This document shows positions 13,151-22,893 of a DNA stretch of 64,000 nt, piece after piece (position 1 is the first letter of the stretch; each line of letters opens with the position of its first letter). The notes below the pieces were generated by a model. That model was not told the origin of the DNA. It did no database searches and saw nothing but the letters and a program-made list of their open reading frames with translations. The stretch spans positions 8,712,436-8,776,435 of the forward strand of contig NC_052676.1 of assembly GCF_016802725.1 (NCBI RefSeq), read 5' to 3'. A program made the position numbers and the translations under genes. The DNA comes from Solenopsis invicta. Taxonomy: Eukaryota > Arthropoda > Insecta > Hymenoptera > Formicidae.

Positions 13151-13295
13151 GGCCGGTATTCATAGTCGATTCTTATATTTAAGATCATCTTAATTATCAT
13201 CTTAAGATGCCATCAACCAATCAGAGAGCCGTATTAGCATCGTAAGACGTTACTTAAGACGATTTTGAAATAAGAATCGACTATGAATACCAGCC
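13151..13295. mobile_element. MITE with GGCCGGTATTCATAG termini and TAT flanks
   Basis: The termini GGCCGGTATTCATAGTCGAT and ATCGACTATGAATACCAGCC continue into TTCTTAT/ATAAGAA. The sequence TAT directly flanks both ends (13148-13150 and 13296-13298), a possible 3-bp target duplication. It is 145 bp with no coding capacity. Confidence 0.82.
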
Positions 13296-13333
13296 TATAA
13301 TTCACTGGTTGATTCTGCTAAATATATAATCAC

Positions 13334-13445
13334 TGGCCGCATTCAGAGGACTCAACAGTTGATTGAGCGCTCGCTGTTATTGGTATATTCTTCTAGATTA
13401 TCCAATCAGACTTTCAGATTTAGAAGAGTCTGCTGAATACGGCCA
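13334..13445. mobile_element. MITE with TGGCCGCATTCAG termini
   Basis: A 112-bp element with ends TGGCCGCATTCAG and CTGAATACGGCCA. The pairing continues less perfectly inward (AGGACTC with GAGTCTG). It resembles the preceding element in its GGCCG ends but is not the same family. Confidence 0.72.
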
Positions 13446-13480
13446 ATGGCTGTAGTCAATCGCAACGTGATCAAGGCTAC

Positions 13481-13595
13481 GGTCCACTTGACGCTACAAA
13501 TGCTTCTAAGTATTTTTTGATTGGTCAATTTGTAAAATTCATTGCTCCGATTGGTTAATCAAACGCTTCGAAGCATTTGTAGCGTCAAGTGGACC
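13481..13595. mobile_element. MITE family B, copy 1
   Basis: A 115-bp foldback whose ends GGTCCACTTGACGCTACAAA and TTTGTAGCGTCAAGTGGACC are perfect complements. Pairing extends into TGCTTC/GAAGCA. A diverged relative lies at 45962-46084. This copy ends about 190 bp before the Max start codon and so lies in the likely promoter or 5' untranslated region. Confidence 0.88.
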
Positions 13596-13788
13596 TCAGC
13601 CCAAATTGTGATCATGCAGGACGCTACCTGACGGAGCAATGTAAATGCCGAGCACGCGATCTGAGCTCTCAACAATGCATTCAGATTGATGCTTACTACG
13701 GATCGTCATAAGTTTGTTGTTACTGTTCGCCTACGCTGGCCGTAGATTGTTGCTCTCCTGTTCTCTGCGAATTCCCGGTACACCAAAG

Positions 13789-16700
13789 ATGAGCGATGAT
13801 GATCGTGATATTGATATTGAGAGTGACGTAAGTAGCACATACAGACGAGCTCTCCGGTAGAATTTCTCACCGAACAGAACTTTCATCTTTTTAGGATGGC
13901 GACGATTCGGATTCCAGACTGAGACACTCCAACAATACGCAGTACTATTCTCAGGTAAGATTATGTATCGTCCCTGAAATTTTTCTCCTCGGGTAATTAT
14001 TGTGTTATACCAAGAATTTTTTTGCTCGATTTGCTTTCCCAATAACATCACAGTATTAAGATTAGATGTATCTAACCTCTTTTCCTTAATGCCATAATAC
14101 GTTTACCAATTAATATTATTTATTGTTGTTTGCTGATATCTATATGCAATCAGTATAATCAGTAAAATAATAGTCTTTTCGGCTTTCAATAAAGACAACT
14201 ATTTATTTTTCTGGCAATAAAGTGATTTTTTTTCCATTTAAAAAGGTAATTATTTAGAATAGGTGCTTCATCGAAATAATTACTAAAAATATACTTATTT
14301 GATGTAGTTTAATACAAAACGATAGAATATAGTAAAAACAATACTGTCTCACGAAGTAAATTTTTAATTGTAAAAGTTGAATCTTTAGGAGTTTAGGCAT
14401 AAGATCAATTAAATGCAATATGAGCTGCATTCAGCAAAAAAAACAGCTTTACAACTGTTATAAAATGACTTAAAAACTTTAAAATAATTGATTCTCCTAG
14501 TTTTGATTTCTGTCAGATCTAAATATATAAATCAATTATATTAAAAAATTTTAGCACTTGTAAAACTGCTCACTTTTTTGCTAAATGCAGCTATTCATGA
14601 GCAATGGAGGGATCCCAATTTTAGTTTCAAACTTATTATTTAGGTATTATTCAACTTTATTTATCCTGTAGATATTTTTTGTGTATTATTTGACTTAAAT
14701 ACTTGATAAGACATTTTATGTGATGTTAGGCAGAGAAAAGAGCACATCATAATGCTTTGGAGCGGAAGCGACGGGACCACATCAAAGACAGTTTCTCCAG
14801 TCTTAGGGACGTTGTACCAGCTCTACAAGGAGAAAAAGTTGCGAGCAGAGCACAAATCTTAAAGAAAGCAGCAGAGTACATTAATTTCATGCGACGTAAA
14901 ACTGGAGCCCATCAACAAGATATCGATGATCTCAGGAGGCAGAATGATCTTCTCGAGGCTCAAAGTAATTATTTCTTCTTTTAAGTTCTACATATAAACT
15001 GCGTATAACGCACACCTGCAAGAAAGGTAACACTAGTCAAAATTTTGTTTTATGTGCAAATTGTACTCTAAATTTGGCCTTCAATAAAAAAAAAAGGTGA
15101 AAGTTGAATTAAAAAGAAAAACACAAGAAAAATCAAAACATAATACAAATCAAAAGAATAATTCCTATGGGTCTAACATAACATTATAATAAAATTGATA
15201 TTTACATTATTTTTAAAAAACTAGAAACAAACAATTTAGAAATTAAATCTAAATTAGAGGACAAACTTGTTATTCCCCATCTCTACTAATTGGAATAATT
15301 TTTAATCTTCTATCTTATACACATGCCTCAAATTAAAAGAAAATATCTACAGGATAAAATTTTACACATACTTATAATGCAAAATTCAATTTAAAATTAA
15401 ATGTTTCCAAAATCTTACAGTAAAAGTTAATGAAAATATTTTAACCTTTTCTTTATTGAAGATCCAGACAACTTATATTGACCAAAAGAGTACCTAGGTA
15501 CCCCTATTTTTATATGAAATTCTTAATATACACATACATTTGCACTTATGGTTTATAGGTATATACATATATAACTTTTTTCTACCAAAGAAGTTATCCT
15601 GGTACCTATATGTATTTTGTATAAGAATTCAAAGATTCATTGAATTCCGATATAATTTTTTCCAGAACTGGAAAATAACGCATTACTTGTAACGTCATTA
15701 CCGTTACAATTACTTTTATTAGTAATGAATAATTAATGACGTTACATTTCCTTATTTATAACGTTAATAATAACACAGTAACATTTCGTTTGTTGTTACT
15801 TTGTACAATTTCTAACATTGTCGCGTAGATTGAGACTATGCAACTTCAGTGTTTGCTTAATGCTTATTTTATATTATAAATTGATTATTATATACAGGAT
15901 ATATATAGGAGGCAAACGTTTCATCTTATCTTTATTTCGCTAATAAAAATATTGCTAATATTATACAAACAATATAAATTAATCACAATCAATAAATAAA
16001 ATACAATTTGAGAAACTTATCGCACGCATATAAGTCAAGCAGTTAAAAATGACTTTCTCATAAGTTGTCAATAAAATTATCATGATGCTGATTTTAACTT
16101 ATGGCTCCTGAGTAGTCGCCGCGGCTATAATAAAATCGTGATGTCATAAGTGAGAAATCACACGTGAAAGTTTCTTATGTACCATTTATAAATGAAAATT
16201 GGGATAAAACAAAAAAAAACATTTATAAAAATAGGCCTCAGCTCTTCTCCGCCTCTCTCTCCCGACAGTCGTCAAAAGCACGTAAAGTGAAGCCTATTTA
16301 GGCAGGAAAACACATGGATGTTGAAAGAAGCAAAATATATGTTCACTCATAAAATTAAAAAGTAACTTGTGGCCCATTCAAATTTGGTAAATACGAGACA
16401 AGTCACAATGAAACACATAATAATGAAATGACATGAAAGACAAAATTTCATCGTCAATGTTTCACGCCTATTAGTTGTAATTTTTTCCCATAATAGTGCA
16501 CCATAACACCGAATTCTCTGCAGACTTCAGGAATTTTAATGTCAAGAATAAAATAATAAAAATAGTAACATTTAATTTTTGAGTAATGATAACAAGTTAT
16601 TTTTCTAAATTAACTATATATTGAATTTCTGTACAAAATACATATGGGTACCCTTCGGTAAATTAAGGATTAAAAAATTGAATATTACTCTTGTTTCTTT

Positions 16701-16905
16701 TTTTTAATTAGTTTATCTTTTTTTAATAGTTCGTTCATTAGAAAAAGAAGCCGTGCTCAATGGATGGGCTGACATGTGCGGGGTAAAAGCTGAATCAGTG
16801 GGCACGAGTGGGTACAACGACACTGAATCAGAGTCCTCCGACAGCGAAGCTGGTCAAGCGATCCAACAGCCAAAGAAGCTAAAGGTGGCTGGCCCGCATC
16901 ATTGA
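13789..16905 (+). CDS. Max: Protein Max, bHLH leucine-zipper transcription factor (four exons, 169 aa)
   Basis: Coding exons are 13789-13827, 13895-13954, 14730-14964 and 16730-16905, all with GT donors and AG acceptors, giving 510 nt including TGA. Max is the obligate dimer partner of Myc, Mad/Mxd and Mnt proteins and binds CACGTG E-boxes in the nucleus. An acidic N-terminus (MSDDDRDIDIESD) is followed by the basic region AEKRAHHNALERKRRDHIK from residue 34. The E-box-contacting His, Glu and Arg are at positions 40, 44, 47 and 48. The helix-loop-helix contains LQGEKVASRAQILKKA, and a zipper runs DIDDLRRQNDLLEAQIRSLEK across the exon 3-4 junction. The tail is acidic (ESESSDSE) and ends in the basic PKKLK, as in vertebrate Max. 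Length fits the family (human 160 aa). Exon 2 is in-frame at both ends and could be skipped. Reading through the exon 3 donor adds six residues and stops, a possible short isoform. Confidence 0.96.
14965..16729 (+). other. Max intron 3
   Basis: This 1765-bp AT-rich intron has GTAATT at its donor and TTTTTTTAATAG at its acceptor. It contains a TAACGTCATTA/TAATGACGTTA palindrome at 15687-15747 and an imperfect foldback at about 16005-16180 (GAGAAACTTATCGCACG with CGTGAAAGTTTCTTATG). I see no other gene in it. Confidence 0.85.
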
Positions 16906-17215
16906 CAACACTTCGTACTTTCCCTTTTCTTAATATTTTATTTTCGTATGATGATCGTCTCTCGAGATATTTGTAAGTGATATAAATCGCGTGTGTATTG
17001 TGCGATCGTGCGTAGGTAGTTAGGTACTTATTTAAGTAAATCATTAGAGATCATGTTCTGTAGAATATTTGTAATATAGCGACACTCCTGACGAGTGAAA
17101 CGATGTCCGAGAACGTACGGCGAGCAAAGATGACATTAAAAACGTCGGTATCTTGCACATTTATATTTCTAACTTAATGTATATAAAGTACATATTAAGC
17201 AAAAATATTGATGCG

Positions 17216-17221
17216 AATAAA
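17216..17221 (+). terminator. Candidate polyadenylation signal of Max
   Basis: An AATAAA lies 311 nt after the Max stop codon. A second AATAAA occurs at 17582-17587. Which is used cannot be told from sequence. Confidence 0.5.
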
Positions 17222-17676
17222 TTATATTCGTTTCGGTGTTTCGGTCTGTCGCAGATATGTTCGACTTCGCGCAGATTGCCAACAGAACATGGATAACAAT
17301 AATTGATAACAAACCGAATATGTAGCAATATTTTTATTCCTCTATCATAAGTTCAATATTGCCTCACATCTCCGAATTAATTATTAATTTAATTCGATGT
17401 TCGATCTCGGAAATCGCTTTCAGAATTTAATTGCTACAACTGACTGTCTATTATCAAATTATAAATTAATATTGATCCAGTATCATAATTTTACTTGATT
17501 GTTAATGATTAATTATTCCAAACATGATACATGCGCCACGTCGATATCTTGATATTGTTTAGGACTATGCAATATTTGCTTAATAAAGTTTCATTTATAA
17601 CGAATATTGTATTAAAATGTCGAGTAATCAAAAACGTTTAAATCAAGGGGTAAATTGATCAAAAACACTGATAAGG

Positions 17677-18699
17677 ACAGTTCCACCAACTCCGATTAAC
17701 CTAATCGATCGATTAAATTTATAAACTAAATTTGCAAACTCCAAAATTTAAAACTGACCACTATTAATCTAATAAGTTATTAATTTAAAGTATATTTTAC
17801 ATAAATAAGTTATAATGTGCAGACAACAGATGGGAAAAACAAAATACTATTAATTTTAAAAGTTGGTTTATGATAGCTGTAACTGTTGACTTAGCCGATG
17901 TTGTAAAAGTTGGAAGATAGGAAACTTGTATTACCATTTATAATGGCTGGCAATAATCTGTTGCTTTTGGCCATAATCGAAAAGTTGACTCAACTTTACT
18001 GGCTTACGGCCAATGAAAAGATCGGAAAAGAAGTAAAATTGATGCCATACTGCCATAAATTGGCAGTACATAAGGCGCGAAAATTTAGTAAAGTTGAATT
18101 ATTTTGTCTTTTACATTTCTGCGTTTCCGTACTTTATTGTATGCAACTCTCGCATGTAAAAGAACAATCACCTTTTGACGTATTAAAAAAAAGTTTTAAA
18201 AGATGAACATTCAAATAAGCGACATTGATTTGGTTTTTTGGGCCGAACAATTTCGATACTTGTACAATAAAAAGTTGCTTTATAAACTGTTCGCTATCCA
18301 CTGTCGTTATATCTTTAAATAAATTGTAAAAATTTTTCTTTATTTTACGTACACTTCAACGGTGTTTTCTCCTGATTTTCTTGATTAATCGTGCGTCAGC
18401 ATTTGTAATTTATGCTAGCCTCAAAATTAACAAACAAATTCTACACATTGCAATTTCGAATAAATTCATATTTTTGTACAATTTAAATTTATTTATATTG
18501 ACACTTTTAGGTTAGGTTAGGTTAGGTTATCGCAGCCGTAACCGGCGTACAGACTATTACAAATCGCCCCTTTACAGGCTTAATAGCTACGGCCACCGGA
18601 TTTTGATAAGGACTATTATAAACCAACCTTAAGTTTTGCAGTTGACTATTCTCAAACTTAATCAGTCAAACAAGCTGATCAGAGTTGGTGAGATTTGTA
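17677..18699. mobile_element. Probable decayed DNA transposon between Max and COX6B
   Basis: The left end CAGTTCCACCAACTCCGATTA and the right end TGATCAGAGTTGGTGAGATTTG are imperfect inverted repeats. A second inner pair is GTTGGTTTATGAT and ATTATAAACCAACC. A 98-codon frame at 17910-18206 (containing NNLLLLAIIEKL) lies inside and may be transposon debris, but I recognise no domain. Boundaries are approximate. Confidence 0.45.
18507..18529 (+). repeat. Short interstitial (TTAGG)n tract
   Basis: Four TTAGG units plus TTA occur in perfect 5-bp register. TTAGG is the ancestral arthropod telomere repeat, and here it is a small interstitial patch inside the decayed transposon. Confidence 0.85.
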
Positions 18700-18933
18700 A
18701 TGAATATTTTATATTAATTTACAACATTACTGTTTACTTTATTAAAACGTGCTGCAAGTTATGGTATATGTATTGTTCCATAAGTAGACAAATTTCGACA
18801 TACAATTAGAGTGTTACAATTGTAACATTAGAAGAGAGAAGTGTAACTAAATTTTACACGCAAATGTAGCTGCCATGATGTAACAGGAAATATTGATATA
18901 ACAAAAGAGATAAGAGATTGAAGTGTCATTAGA

Positions 18934-18939
18934 TTTATT
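18934..18939 (-). terminator. Candidate polyadenylation signal of COX6B
   Basis: TTTATT on the + strand reads AATAAA on the - strand. It lies 114 nt beyond the COX6B stop codon, a normal distance for a compact 3' untranslated region. Confidence 0.5.
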
Positions 18940-19052
18940 TAGATTATTGACTTATTTTACAACAGGAAATGACACGATCCTAGTCCTGTTCGATTGTTTG
19001 AAGAGTTTAACTAAGATGAAAAGCAGATGCGATATATTAGCTGTTGGAAATT

Positions 19053-22000
19053 CTAGATACGACCAGCAAACGTGCCCGCGTCAACCTGTCCATTCCACTT
19101 CTCTACCCAGGCGTGCGGACATATTGAAGTGTAAACCCTCTTGAAGTATTGGCAAGCCTCGTAATTTTCGTTGTGCTTCTTCTTGCATCGTTGGAAGTCT
19201 ACGAAGCTCTGGTAACAGTATCTACAGATTAACAGATTCAATTAAAAACACATACCAGCCTTCCTCTCTGCCCTAAAAAGTAAATACAAGCGCGATATGC
19301 AAATGCATCTCTATCATGTTTCTGGGACAAAATAACTGTCTTTTCCTTCTATGACTACTTTATAAACAACTTATAGTATGTGTGTATACATAGAAAATAC
19401 TCAAAAAAATTAGTATCAAATCAACAATTATTGTTTCAAAAACAATGAAATGTATGAACTCCTAAAATTTCAAAAAAAATTAGCTTATAACTTTTCGTTT
19501 TAAAACACAGTTCTAAGATGATCAAAAATTGGTAATATCACGATATTAAATTGAAAATCAATTTAACAATTAATGTCAACAAGTATCTAAAAGTGAGAAT
19601 TCTTCCCCCCTTAAAAAAAACTGTAAAAAATTTATTACAAATCTCAGCCAGGATAATTACAGTTTTTTAAAGGAGGAAAGAATTCTCACATTTAGATGCT
19701 TGTTTAATCAGTTATTATTAAATTGATTTTCAATAATATTACTAATTCTTGTTTAACTTAGAACTGTGTTGTAAGACCAAAAGTTATTCGGCACACAGTT
19801 TTGCGAATTTAAAAATATATATAAAATCACACAATAAGTATCAGCACGAAGATCTAGCTATAATCTATAAGGCGTTTCGTTTAATGTTACGTTTTCACAT
19901 ACGGGTCGACGTTCCATATTTAATTTGGTTTAAATCAATCTGAAGTACAAGAATTTTGTCACATTTATTTTTTTTTCAAGTATTAATACGATTAAACTAA
20001 TATACTTGTACTAATCATTCTAATATGATAAAGTACTCGATGATAATTTGCATGCATAACAATGACATTGCATTTTATTATACAGATCTGAGATTTTTTT
20101 TTAGATTTCGTTCATTTATTACAGCAAAAATTGTCATTTTTGAGTTATCAGTAAAAAAAGTTTTTATATACAGGGTGTCCCAAAAAGCTCGCCTCTGGAT
20201 TCTCTGGAAAATTCTAAAAAAAAAATCCTAATACAAAAACATCGAGGGTATAATGTTTTTCAAATTATTTGCGATTAAAGTTGATGAACCACAGAGCTGA
20301 CATTTAGCGCGCTCAAGCATGGCGACATGACAAGGTACCACAAGAACTTTTCTTTTTATAAAAACTTTTATTTTTTGATATATTACCATAACAGTTCTTA
20401 TCATATGAACATAGCAATGAATTGATTTTTATAAAACTTATAATATCCTTAAGAGGATAAAAGTAAAGAAGAGCTTTCTCGACGTCGGTTCTGCAAATCG
20501 CAGTAGATTATTTTTCGAGCAAGACCAGACTATCGTTCTTTGTCCATCGCATAGATCTGTCTTTGTTTTTTGATTGTTTCGCCATCTGCGAAAAGACCTA
20601 TCAACTACTGTTGAGGACCATATTGCTCTGATGCTCTGTTTGACAGTTCAGCTTCGCTGAGCGAAATATGTATGTGGTAAAAACACATTAGGATATCTTT
20701 TTCGTTAGGTGTTTAGTCGTAATTTCACGCGATCAATGTTATTCGTGCATGTTTTCTGAAGTGCGTGTTTACTGTCATTTTATACGTACGAGCTACACAA
20801 CTTCTGTATTAAGGTAAAGTTAACTTCAGGTGAATGAGCACAGCTATACAAGTGGATTTTTAATGATTTATAAATTTTTGTTCAATTTTTTTGTAAAATT
20901 GACTACAGCGCACTTTCTTTTTACGCATATTTCAATTCTAAAAAAAATTTTTGTAATTCTGTAACGTCAATTCGAAGATATTTAGTGCACTATAAATGTC
21001 GGTAATTCACGGTACTTTAGTATCCTCTTAACATTTTTGTATTGTGACTTTTTTCTTAGAATTTTCCAAAGAATCCGCTCATAAAAGGGGAGGCGAGCTT
21101 TCTGGGATATGTATATACATAAAAAAAAATATATATATATTAGTTGTAACTGCTGCCTCTTGACTGAATTTTTACTGCTTTTAATTGCTATTTCAGTAAT
21201 TGTATAACTTATTTACTACATATTGTCTATAATGACTATTATATACATCATTATGAGATTCTTTGCTTCACATGGTGAATGACAAACTTGCTCTATGCTA
21301 CTTTACATATGAATTGTTTGACCGTCACATTTAGAATTTTTTAGTTCATTAATTACTTGTTATTCGGTTGTGAGTGACATTCGCATGATTGTTTCATATG
21401 ATGCAAAGAGCGTAAATATCGTTCCATTAAGGTTTGCAATTTGCTGAAGATGGCTTGAATTTAGTTATAGCATCATCTTATGTTTTTTGAATAAAATTAG
21501 TTATTCATATATTAGTACGTACGGAAAACTGCGTTGATTCTCACTGACTTTTTTAAACATTATATTTTCTAAATTATTGTTATACCAAAATTATATTTAA
21601 AAACAAAACTTTTATGATTTAAAGAAAGCATTGTTTTTGAATGATATTGTTGGCAAATTATTTTATATTTTTTTAATAAAATCCATAGCAGTGGCAAAAA
21701 TTATTTCTTGAAAAAAATGACAAAACTTTTTTTATTCATAACAATAAAATAGAAATCAATAAGACAATATTGTCATTTGAGAGACTTGCTAATTTAAAAT
21801 TTATCCAAAACAAAATCCATAATAAACTAGAAATCAATCTTCCAAAATTTTTCGTTAGTAATTTTGTTTTGAAAGATGTTGAATAGTAAATGTGAAACAG
21901 ATGTATAAATAAAAATTTTAAATTGTTATATTTTTTTTATTAAATAAAAACAATATAAAATTTAGCAACATTTATAATTCCAAAGTTTTTAGTATAAAAT

Positions 22001-22444
22001 GTTCAAATTAATTAGAATTATAAAAGACATAAGGTTCCAATATTATTAATTCGTTACTATTGGTTGGTTTCATGTATCTTTAAATTATAATAATTTGTAT
22101 GATTTTCTAATTAAAGCAAAAATATTTGCACAAAGTAATATAAACATTTTTGTTATATAGCATATTAATCATTTTTAGTTTATTCCATTGGATAACGTTT
22201 GATACGATAAAAACCAAAATTTCGTGGATCCTTCCACTTACTGAACTTACTTTCCTGCAATCTCTATGTTTGTTGTAGTGAATGAGCAACATAAAAACAT
22301 TGTGATCATATTATAGCAATATTGATTAATATTAATTTTGACAAAATCATTTGACTCTTACCTAGTTTGGTTCGTATTAGGGAACCTAGGATCATGCGGT
22401 GCGGTTGTCAACGTTTGCTCAGTGAGTTCCGAAAACTTCGTCAT
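19053..22444 (-). CDS. COX6B: Cytochrome c oxidase subunit 6B (two exons, 83 aa)
   Basis: Exon 1 is 22444-22362 and exon 2 is 19221-19053 on the - strand. The donor is AG|GTAAGAG and the acceptor is CTGTAG|ATAC. The split codon AGA encodes Arg28, giving 252 nt including TAG. The product is a nuclear-encoded subunit on the intermembrane-space face of complex IV that helps hold the dimer together. The protein starts MTKFSELTEQTL and has the family signature TAPHDPRFPNTNQTR, then CYQSFVDFQRC (a CX9C motif) and CQYFKRVYTSIC (CX10C), the two cysteine pairs of the CHCH fold. It ends WVEKWNGQVDAG, TFAGRI, as expected. No presequence is present, consistent with import through the Mia40 disulphide relay. 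Length matches animal COX6B (about 77-86 aa). His15 replaces the usual Phe in APFDPRF. The 3.14-kb intron is full of transposons. Confidence 0.95.
19489..19785. mobile_element. Long foldback element in the COX6B intron
   Basis: The arms are about 130 bp each. AACTTTTCGTTTT, ACACAGTTCTAAG, AAATTGAAAATCAATTTAA and GTGAGAATTCTTCC on the left pair in mirror order with GGAAAGAATTCTCAC, AAATTGATTTTCAATAATA, CTTAGAACTGTGTT and CCAAAAGTT on the right. The loop is short. It is probably a MITE; the transcript of this intron could form a long double strand. Confidence 0.8.
20171..21110. mobile_element. DNA element with GGGTGTCCCAAAAAGCTCGCC end, host of a nested MITE
   Basis: The left end CAGGGTGTCCCAAAAAGCTC, GCCTCTGGATTCTCTGGAAAATTCTA pairs with the right-end sequence TAGAATTTTCCAAAGAATCC, GAGGCGAGCTTTCTGGGATA. 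The middle is occupied by the TTAA-flanked element at 20453-21027. It lies in the COX6B intron and has no coding capacity. Confidence 0.75.
20453..21027. mobile_element. TTAA-flanked 575-bp MITE (family C, copy 1), piggyBac-like
   Basis: The termini GAGGATA and TATCCTC are flanked by TTAA on both sides (20449-20452 and 21028-21031), the target-site hallmark of piggyBac-type elements. The interior is non-coding. A second copy at about 44187-44752 shares most of the sequence (for example TTTCGCCATCTGCGAAAAG and CTATCAACTACTGTTGA). Confidence 0.8.
21111..22361. other. AT-rich remainder of the COX6B intron
   Basis: I see no further gene, RNA or clear element here. Together with the foldbacks it makes up the intron sequence up to the exon 1 donor. 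Confidence 0.6.
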
Positions 22445-22893
22445 AATTGCGACGATATAGGACACTGTTCAACAAGCCATAAATTATTTAAATTTCTAAA
22501 TCTCAGCACGGATTTGCATTGCGTTTCACCTTCTCTCTCCCTCTTTTTACGCCTGTTCGCTCATTAAAAGTAAATTCTACATGTTTCTCTCACTCTCTCG
22601 TCCGTTCATCTCTCAAAGCACACACGACACTGTATCACAAATGAGTCCGTTTCTCACGGCACTTCTTCTCTTCTCCGTTTTCTTTCGTTCAGATCGTTAA
22701 CAAAGAATTCTTATATTGTTGAGCTTAATAAGTATAAAAGCTCACAGCAAAACAAAATGAACGAAAGATGTTTCTGAGAAGTGTATATTTTGCAGTTCTT
22801 TTTCTTAGAGATTAATGATCAATTACTAAGGTGTCTTAGAAGAAAAGTAATGAGCCAAAGTATGTAAAGACGGGACGACGTAAACTGTCGAAA
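22445..22893 (-). promoter_or_regulatory. Compact spacer: 3' UTR of the TRIR-like gene and promoter/5' UTR of COX6B
   Basis: These 449 bp separate two genes transcribed in the same (-) direction, so both the end of the upstream gene and the start of COX6B must lie here unless there are distant 5' exons. The sequence is pyrimidine-rich on the + strand (CTCTCTCCCTC, CTTCTCTTCTCC). No TATA box is visible on the - strand. Confidence 0.5.

Noticed and set aside
13731..14051. 106-codon - strand frame over Max exons 1-2
   Set aside because: It is antisense to confirmed Max exons and has no recognisable domain.
22733..22740. TATAAAAG on the + strand as a TATA box
   Set aside because: No + strand gene follows; both neighbouring genes are on the - strand.
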